Shown here: positions 58,884-64,000 of the stretch, piece after piece
Layout: the number at the start of each line of letters is the position of its first letter
Position numbering within the stretch: position 1 is the first letter of the stretch
NCBI GenBank assembly: GCA_041746105.1
Contig: JBGTHP010000005.1
Coordinates: 7,733 to 71,732 of the forward strand
DNA: 64,000 nucleotides
Reading direction: 5' to 3'
From: JBFHRE01 sp041746105
Lineage (GTDB): Bacteria; Actinomycetota; Acidimicrobiia; Spongiisociales; ZC4RG35
Notes under the pieces: model-generated
What the model saw: only the letters and a program-made list of their open reading frames with translations
Database searches by the model: none
What the model was told of the DNA's origin: nothing
Position numbers and translations under genes: made by a program

Positions 58884-60074
58884 TTATTGGATGAGGGCAG
58901 TGTCCGGCCGGAAGGCAGACCACGCAAACCAGAAGGTGTCCAGGTGGGGTAGGGCCTCGAGTTTTGTCCCTGTCAGTTCACCCTCGATGGCTTTGCCCGT
59001 GACATCCCAGGTCGAACCGGTCTCCTCATCGATGAACAAACCACCGGCCGCACGAAAACTCAACGGAACTCCTCCGGCGATCGGTAGGTAAACGCCGACC
59101 GATCCGACATCGCGGCCATCTGACGTGTTTGCCCCCTGTAATGCCGTGGTCTGACCTGCTTTCCACAGGATCAGGACTTCGGTATCCCCGACCATGGCGG
59201 CAGTGGCCCTGGCCTCGCCACCCGAGATCACCTCGAGGGTGAATGCCACCGCGTCGAAACCGATCGCCACGCCAACAACTCGCTGTTTTGCGAGGGCCCG
59301 ATCATCGATCTCGCCGCGGAAGAGGAATGGTGCCGTTTCGGGATTGTCGTAACCAAAGTACGGATTCTGGCCATAGTTTCGCTGATAGCCGGTCTCCCGG
59401 CTCAGCACCAGGCCGTCGGGGAACGACGATTTGAACTCGCCCCAAGACAGCAGCGGCGAGGCGATCGGATTCAGAATGTCACCGGTGAGGACACCGGCGA
59501 TCGCCCGCCCGTCAAAGTGGGTCCAGAGACTTTCTGTCGCCCGGTCGTACATCACCAGCGATGACGCATAAAGGCTCCCAGAAGTGCCGAACGTGGTCTC
59601 GACCCCGCGCACCTTTCGTTCGTAGGTGATGGCACTGTTGCACAGAGGGCAATAGGTGACGGCAACGGGCACCCCGCCCACCGTGTCGTTCACGATCTCA
59701 TGCCACACCAGGATCTCGACCGGGTAGGCACGGGCGTCTCCTGCGATTTCCAGCACCACCACGGCTTCGGTGTCTTCCAGTGACGCCTCGGCCTCGGCCT
59801 GGCTCCGGAATACCGGGTCGTCGATCGATGGTATTCCGTCTGGAGCGGGCCCACCGGAGATCACCTGGAGAGGATCGACCAATGGAGTTGGTAGGTCGGG
59901 GTCGTCGATGTCATCCAAGGCGGATGGCCCTGCCGGAAGAACTCCGGGAGGGAGAGGCGCCGTGGAGGCGGTGGTGGCGGTCGCGATGGAGGTCCCGCTT
60001 TCCGGCCTCGAGTCGCCTCCGCAGGCAGCCAGAATTATCCCAAGGAAGGTGAGCCGGATTACGTGTTTGCTCAT
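58884..60074 (-). CDS. DUF3179 domain lipoprotein
   Basis: A 396-aa lipoprotein with a lipobox in LGIILAAC. The DUF3179 core shows AYPVEILVWHEIVNDTVGGVPVAVTYCPLCNSAITYER, then SLYASSLVMYDRATESLWTHFDGRAIAG, and NPYFGYDN. The conserved CPLC pair may be redox-active or metal-binding. Function is not known for the family. A following Crp/Fnr gene is its likely transcription partner. Confidence 0.87.
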   Translation of the reverse strand: MSKHVIRLTFLGIILAACGGDSRPESGTSIATATTASTAPLPPGVLPAGPSALDDIDDPDLPTPLVDPLQVISGGPAPDGIPSIDDPVFRSQAEAEASLEDTEAVVVLEIAGDARAYPVEILVWHEIVNDTVGGVPVAVTYCPLCNSAITYERKVRGVETTFGTSGSLYASSLVMYDRATESLWTHFDGRAIAGVLTGDILNPIASPLLSWGEFKSSFPDGLVLSRETGYQRNYGQNPYFGYDNPETAPFLFRGEIDDRALAKQRVVGVAIGFDAVAFTLEVISGGEARATAAMVGDTEVLILWKAGQTTALQGANTSDGRDVGSVGVYLPIAGGVPLSFRAAGGLFIDEETGSTWDVTGKAIEGELTGTKLEALPHLDTFWFAWSAFRPDTALIQ

Positions 60075-60147
60075 GTCGTTGACAACCTCCCGCGTCGTCG
60101 CAGCTGGGCTGGATTGTCGGGATTCCGACAGTCCTTGCATGTATCCA

Positions 60148-60834
60148 TCATTTGTGCCGCTCAGCCGCGACCGCCTCCACCAGTTGTCGATCGCGGACCT
60201 CGATTCTCCGGTACCCGGTTTTCACCGCCCCGATTTGGCGCAAGCGCGCCAGGGATTCATTCACGGTCTGGCGGCTTGCCGCGAGAAGTGTGCCGATCGC
60301 CGCCTGCGACAGCTCGACATGAGACCGGTCACGGCTCTCCTCGAGGATCAGATCCGCCACCTGGGCGAGCACGGTCTTGTGCATGAGCCGGAGCACGCGC
60401 CGTTGGGTATCTTCGAGTTGTCGGAGACCCGCCACCAACCAGCGCATGCACACCACCGGATGGTTGGCCAGTTCGGGAATCAGATGCTCCCGCCTCAGAC
60501 GGAAGGCCCTCACCGCGGTGACTGCCCGCGCCGAAGAGATGTATCGATCCCCGCCGAACATCGCTATGTCTCCGAGAACCGAGCCGGCGCCAACTCTGGC
60601 GACGACGCGGCGCTTGCCGTCCGCGCCCCTGTACAAGTCGATGGTTCCGGCCCTGATCAGATAGGCGCTGTCGGCGTCGTCGCCCTCTCGAAATAGATGG
60701 GTGCCGGCGTGTTTGTTGATCGGCTCCCCCACCTTGCTCAACATGGCGATGTCCTCGGGCGTCAGGGGCAGGTAGTCGGGCCTGCCGAAGGAGCGTGCGA
60801 TCCATGCGAGGTGCTGCTCGCCGATTGGGTCCAT
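60148..60834 (-). CDS. Crp/Fnr-family transcription regulator
   Basis: A 228-aa regulator from ATG 60834. The cyclic-nucleotide-like barrel (about 15-130) shows HLFREGDDADSAYLIRAGTIDLY and GDIAMFGGDRYISSARAVT. The Crp helix-turn-helix (about 165-215) is LSQAAIGTLLAASRQTVNESLARLRQIGAV. No Fnr-type cysteine cluster is present. An upstream TTG (60897) would add 21 residues and overlap the Clp1-like gene. Confidence 0.88.
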   Translation of the reverse strand: MDPIGEQHLAWIARSFGRPDYLPLTPEDIAMLSKVGEPINKHAGTHLFREGDDADSAYLIRAGTIDLYRGADGKRRVVARVGAGSVLGDIAMFGGDRYISSARAVTAVRAFRLRREHLIPELANHPVVCMRWLVAGLRQLEDTQRRVLRLMHKTVLAQVADLILEESRDRSHVELSQAAIGTLLAASRQTVNESLARLRQIGAVKTGYRRIEVRDRQLVEAVAAERHK

Positions 60835-60886
60835 GTATTGGTCAACCGCAGCCGACAGGTCAATCTTCCTTTGGAGAAGGTCGTGC

Positions 60887-61768
60887 TCAGAAACCAAAGA
60901 TGATTTCGCGCAGATTGACCGAACGGGTGGAAAAGGTGTCGAGGTCGAGCCGGAGCGAACCAAGGCGTAAACCCTGCATCCCTTCGCCGACATTGGTGAC
61001 GACTATCAGGTGATCGTCATCGAATTCGAGGCGACCGAGCCCAAGGCAAACACCGGTGCCATCCTGAATCCCCACGAGCATTCCGTCCAGACGTGAAAGG
61101 TCGAGTCCGGCAGGCAGAGTTGGTGCAAACACGGTTGGCCGTACCCGCCATCGCTCCAGGGGGCCGGCAAATGTTTTGGCGAACAACGAAGCACGGTGCT
61201 GGGCCCTCACGTCCGGTCCTACCGGCATCACCCCCGGATCGGCCGGCACCGGTTGCACCTCACAACTGAAAAAACGGCGCAGCATCCCGATGATGGGTTC
61301 GAGCTCACCGCCCCGCTGAGCAGCGATCACGTGGTCGGGTCTGATCAACTCCGTCTTGTGATATTTGAGGGTTTCTCCTGCAACTCCCGAGATGGTTCCG
61401 CTCGTGTCGACTACCACCAGGTCTGCTCGATCCCGGCCGACGGCTGCCAATGCCGCCGAGGCCAGAACTGCCTGGAGGATCAGCCGATCCGGGCTGATGC
61501 CGCCGACAAAGTGGAGCAGGTCGGGCTCTCCCATGTGATCGAGATCCGCTGAGGTATCGATCACTTTCATTCCGACGCAGGTCGGAGGCCCCACGGTGCT
61601 GTTCGAAATGTCGGCGTCGACATAGGCCACCGTCCGCCTATGTGAGAGTGCAGCCTGGATGACTGTTTTGGCGAGGGTCGTCTTGCCGGTGTCCATCGCC
61701 CCGATCAGCATCACACAGCGCGCGGCCGCGGCGGCTTCGATGGCGCGTTCGGTAGCTGGATCAGTCAT
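60887..61768 (-). CDS. Clp1/Grc3-like P-loop protein (putative polynucleotide kinase)
   Basis: A 293-aa NTPase from ATG 61768. Walker A is G23-AMDTGKT30. The following VDADISNSTVGPPTCVG resembles the VDLDPGQ...GPPG loop of Clp1/Grc3 polynucleotide 5'-hydroxyl kinases, and LVVVDTSGTISGVAGETLKYHKTELIRPDHV fits their Walker B region. In eukaryotes this family phosphorylates RNA 5' ends. A bacterial RNA or DNA end-repair role is inference. It diverges from the SAM-hydrolase-family gene. Confidence 0.72.
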   Translation of the reverse strand: MTDPATERAIEAAAAARCVMLIGAMDTGKTTLAKTVIQAALSHRRTVAYVDADISNSTVGPPTCVGMKVIDTSADLDHMGEPDLLHFVGGISPDRLILQAVLASAALAAVGRDRADLVVVDTSGTISGVAGETLKYHKTELIRPDHVIAAQRGGELEPIIGMLRRFFSCEVQPVPADPGVMPVGPDVRAQHRASLFAKTFAGPLERWRVRPTVFAPTLPAGLDLSRLDGMLVGIQDGTGVCLGLGRLEFDDDHLIVVTNVGEGMQGLRLGSLRLDLDTFSTRSVNLREIIFGF

Positions 61769-61805
61769 GGGGCGGGGATGGTACCGGTCCCTGGAGCCAG
61801 GCCCG

Positions 61806-61811
61806 TATCCT
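61806..61811 (+). promoter_or_regulatory. TATCCT, candidate -10 of the DUF62-family gene
   Basis: TATCCT ends 6 nt before GTG 61818 and lies in the short divergent space with the Clp1-like gene. Confidence 0.4.
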
Positions 61812-61817
61812 GGCTCT

Positions 61818-62633
61818 GTGATCAACTTCTTCTCCGATCTCGGGCCCGGCGGCGAGGGTGTAGGCGTGGTTCACGGCGTTATCGCTCGGATCGCCCCCGA
61901 AGTGAGGGTGATCGATGTCAGCCACGATCTGGAGACTGGCAACGTTCGGGCGGCGGCGATGGTGATTACGAGAGCAATCCAATACCTTCCTGACGGTGTA
62001 GTTCTGGCAGCCACCTTGAGCGGGCCATGGACCCAGGTCAGACCGATAGCCGCCCTGACCCCGATCGGAGTTGTCATCGGGCCCGACAATGGTTTGTTGT
62101 CCCCGGCGGTGGCGATGGTGGGTGGAGCCTCGGAAATCGTTGCCATCGACAACCCCGAGTTCGTCATCCCGAGCGCCGGTGCCACCCAACCGCTTCGTGA
62201 CGTGCTGGCGCCTGCGGCCGCGGTCGTGGCGAGTGCGCAGGCACGCTTCGAGGACCTCGGTAGCCGCGTCGAACCAGGGTCGGTTCAGCCTTTGCTTCTA
62301 CCCCTTCCGGAATCGGGCGACGGCCGGGTGGTCGGAGAGGTCTGGTGGGTGAACCCGCATGGACATCTTCAGACCAATATCGGGCCGACCGAAATCGAAA
62401 TGGCGGGCTTGAGGCCGGGAGAGCCCGGATTCCTCAGAGTTGGCGCTTCCGAATATTCGATCACGTGGGTCGAAAACGAGATGGTGACCGAAACAGATGC
62501 GTTCATATACGTCGACGACTTTGGCCTGGTTGCCGTGGGGGTGGATGGAGCCGACTCCGAGGAATCTCTTCGGCTATCGCCTGGCACCGCCCTCACACTG
62601 GGAGCTGCTGGACCCAGACCCACCAAGCTATGA
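61818..62633 (+). CDS. divergent SAM hydroxide adenosyltransferase family (DUF62) protein
   Basis: A 271-aa protein from GTG 61818. The family outline is clear: INFFSDLGPGGEGVGVVHGVI, VRVIDVSHDLE, VIGPDNGLLSPA and a C-terminal barrel. But motifs that hold the catalytic triad in SAM hydrolases have changed: the VVDPGVG stretch reads ATLSGPW, TDFG reads SDLG, and D-FGN reads NPHGH. It may bind another ligand or be a new subfamily. Confidence 0.72.
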   Translation: MINFFSDLGPGGEGVGVVHGVIARIAPEVRVIDVSHDLETGNVRAAAMVITRAIQYLPDGVVLAATLSGPWTQVRPIAALTPIGVVIGPDNGLLSPAVAMVGGASEIVAIDNPEFVIPSAGATQPLRDVLAPAAAVVASAQARFEDLGSRVEPGSVQPLLLPLPESGDGRVVGEVWWVNPHGHLQTNIGPTEIEMAGLRPGEPGFLRVGASEYSITWVENEMVTETDAFIYVDDFGLVAVGVDGADSEESLRLSPGTALTLGAAGPRPTKL

Positions 62634-62910
62634 ATGCGCCGACGATGATTGTCAGCAGCACGATCATCACAATGGCAGTTGTAGGGCGGATTCGCTGATT
62701 CTTGCACAGTCCCCTGTCGCGACGAAGCCCCCGGGCAAGGGGCTTCGTCGAAACGAGAGAGCGATACCACCATGGGGCGGGCTGGGAGGCTATCCAATCA
62801 CACCTTGGGTCGTTGAACGTGCCCTCGGTATGACTTGGTGAATCTGTCCTCTCTCGCCAGGGCCCATACGGCCCTGATTACATGTTACTTCGGATGGTTC
62901 TGGAGACCAC
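62634..62910. other. 277-bp intergenic region with hairpin
   Basis: No normal gene is supported here. It holds the 12-bp hairpin at 62720-62750 and, on the minus strand, the body of a short hydrophobic reading frame (RIRPTTAIVMIVLLTIIVGA, ending at 62593) that lacks an ATG, GTG or TTG start. Confidence 0.5.
62720..62750. terminator. 12-bp GC-rich stem-loop
   Basis: CGACGAAGCCCC and GGGGCTTCGTCG pair perfectly around a 7-nt loop, 87 bp after the DUF62-family stop. No T-run follows, so termination is likely but not certain. Confidence 0.5.
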
Positions 62911-63183
62911 TTAACGATTTTGTTGCCGTGGGAAAAAACTGGTTCGAGCGCCGATCCCGGCGAGCAACAATCGCCAGAAGGTGATCCGGCCCTCCGCCAA
63001 CACCGAGCCTCCGATCACCCTGACCACGGGGATGCGGAGACCAAAATCAACCGTCAACTCTTCGTTCGATTCGACATCGGTGGTGATGACCTGCGCAGCC
63101 AGAATCCGGGAAACCCGTTTCACCGACGGCCAAGCCTCTTTACAGAGGTGGCACCCGGTCCTGGTCAGAAATTCAAGCCGCAA
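62911..63183 (-). CDS. glutaredoxin-like (DUF836-type) thiol protein
   Basis: A 90-aa thioredoxin-fold protein with the redox pair in TRTGCHLCKEAW (CXXC) and the cis-Pro region GLRIPVVRVIGGSVLAEGRI. It probably reduces disulfides in the cytosol. It follows the cytochrome c gene on the same strand. Confidence 0.83.
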   Translation of the reverse strand: MRLEFLTRTGCHLCKEAWPSVKRVSRILAAQVITTDVESNEELTVDFGLRIPVVRVIGGSVLAEGRITFWRLLLAGIGARTSFFPRQQNR

Positions 63184-63216
63184 CGCCGGAGGCTCCGGGT
63201 GGATTGCAGCGGCTCA

Positions 63217-64000
63217 TCACCCGTTCCGGCCGACTCGGGCCTCTGGCGAGTGGGCTGTTGTTTCGGTTGGAGCACCGCTGTCGACCGGGGCGCCATCCGT
63301 CGGAGCCGATTCTCCCTCTAGGAGTCCGCAGTCGGTCAGTACTGTTTCGGCATCGCCGCCGCCGAAGGCGACACGTTCGTAGGCAACAACCGAGGCGAGT
63401 TGCTCCGGCGTCAACGACGACGCGAACGCCGGCATCAGGGCCCCGCTGCCGCCGACCGGTTTGGCCGTGTCCCCATACGTAGCGCGGCCTGCCTGCTGGA
63501 ATCCGGCTGAACCCAACGCGACCCATTCGATGTGGTCGGTGCAGCTCGAAAAGACAACGTTGACTCCGGTCAACGCGGGAAAGGCGCCGGCGCCGGCGCC
63601 GCCGGCCCCGTGACATGCGGTGCAAGTCGCGTAAACTTCGCTGCCGATTGCCAAAAACTGGCCGGCCCCTCCACCGAGGCCCCCTTTGCCCTCGTAAGCC
63701 GAACCGTCGCAGTTCTCTACGACGCCAGTCATACGATCGACCGCGAGCTGAAACCCGCCCTCGGTGCAAGCGCCGGCGCCGCTCGAACCGCTGAAATAGA
63801 GAAGACCGATCGTTGGGATGATCAAGAAAGCGGCCGCCAACCAGCGCGGCAAAGTGGACGCGGTTCTTTCGGTGAGTCCGGCGGTCGGCACCGTGACCAC
63901 GACAGGGTGAGAAAGGGCTTCTTGGGGGCTCACCTGAGTGGGCGACGGAGGGGCCGTCACCACGGGAGCCGGTGTCGCGCCGACGGCGGCGGCCGCAGCC
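63217..64000 (-). CDS. membrane-anchored cytochrome c (5' end beyond the window)
   Basis: A class I cytochrome c with one anchor helix (RWLAAAFLIIPTIGLLYF), a heme site CTACHGAGGAG, an extra Cys pair region (FSSCTDHIEWV), a candidate Met ligand in ALMPAFASSLTPEQ, and an acidic Pro/Thr tail. A GTG at 63963 would give 248 aa, but the frame stays open with an Ala/Pro-rich sequence to the window edge, so the true start may lie outside. Probably an electron carrier for a respiratory chain that includes the caa3 oxidase. Confidence 0.82.
   Translation of the reverse strand, partial: AAAAAVGATPAPVVTAPPSPTQVSPQEALSHPVVVTVPTAGLTERTASTLPRWLAAAFLIIPTIGLLYFSGSSGAGACTEGGFQLAVDRMTGVVENCDGSAYEGKGGLGGGAGQFLAIGSEVYATCTACHGAGGAGAGAFPALTGVNVVFSSCTDHIEWVALGSAGFQQAGRATYGDTAKPVGGSGALMPAFASSLTPEQLASVVAYERVAFGGGDAETVLTDCGLLEGESAPTDGAPVDSGAPTETTAHSPEARVGRNG

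Noticed and set aside
62630..62698. 22-codon plus-strand ORF overlapping the DUF62-family stop (ATGA)
   Set aside because: It is very short and only weakly hydrophobic, and the opposite strand encodes a better helix in the same bases, so I cannot support it as a gene.

Overview
The window is a dense, high-GC (roughly 60 % by eye) stretch of an actinobacterial chromosome, most likely from an Acidimicrobiia-like lineage. Supporting signs are a mycothiol glycosyltransferase (mshA), an F420-type luciferase-like oxidoreductase, an RsiG/AmfC-type anti-sigma protein, Thr/Pro-rich lipoproteins, frequent GTG starts and many 4-nt ATGA/GTGA gene overlaps. A DddP-type DMSP lyase at the left end hints at a marine or brackish habitat. 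I see no phage, transposase, integrase, CRISPR array, rRNA or tRNA.

Layout. 0-4.5 kb: dddP, then a small operon of a lipoprotein and membrane proteins. 4.5-12.5 kb: a caa3-type cytochrome c oxidase locus (ctaC-D-E-F-G on the minus strand with a thioredoxin-like lipoprotein, divergent ctaB) and an Lgt-like gene. 12.4-13.7 kb: a complete promoter, a Phe/Tyr-rich leader peptide and an intrinsic terminator in front of a DAHP synthase-chorismate mutase fusion. 13.7-22.1 kb: histidine utilisation (hutI, hutF, hutU, divergent hutH) with a peptide-deformylase homologue between hutU and hutF and no hutG; a BON/OmpA plus coiled-coil pair is inserted. 22-27.1 kb: redox and DNA-repair genes, two gene remnants, and a peroxiredoxin-like gene with an in-frame UGA exactly at the catalytic cysteine and a SECIS-like hairpin after it, a strong selenoprotein candidate. 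27.1-37.5 kb: one long minus-strand galactoside operon (GH42 beta-galactosidase, DeoR regulator, ABC importer, GH36 alpha-galactosidase, galT, galK). 37.7-40 kb: dihydrouridine synthase and aminotransferase. 40.1-45.1 kb: a protease-signalling cassette (cytosolic subtilase, CHAT caspase-like protease, ECF sigma factor, small partner protein). 45.1-54.3 kb: oxidoreductases, a MoaD-membrane protein fusion, crcB, an M23 peptidase, an RsiG-like c-di-GMP-responsive anti-sigma candidate, asparaginase, mshA. 54.4-64 kb: a CAP-domain protein, an iron(III) ABC importer with a palindromic operator inside its promoter, a DUF3179 lipoprotein, a Crp/Fnr regulator, a Clp1-like P-loop protein, a divergent SAM-hydrolase-family protein, a glutaredoxin-like protein and a cytochrome c that runs off the window.

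Many first-in-operon genes have a TANNNT hexamer 6-9 nt before the start codon, which suggests that leaderless transcription is common here and helps to decide starts. All functions are read from motifs and remembered family features; no database search was run.
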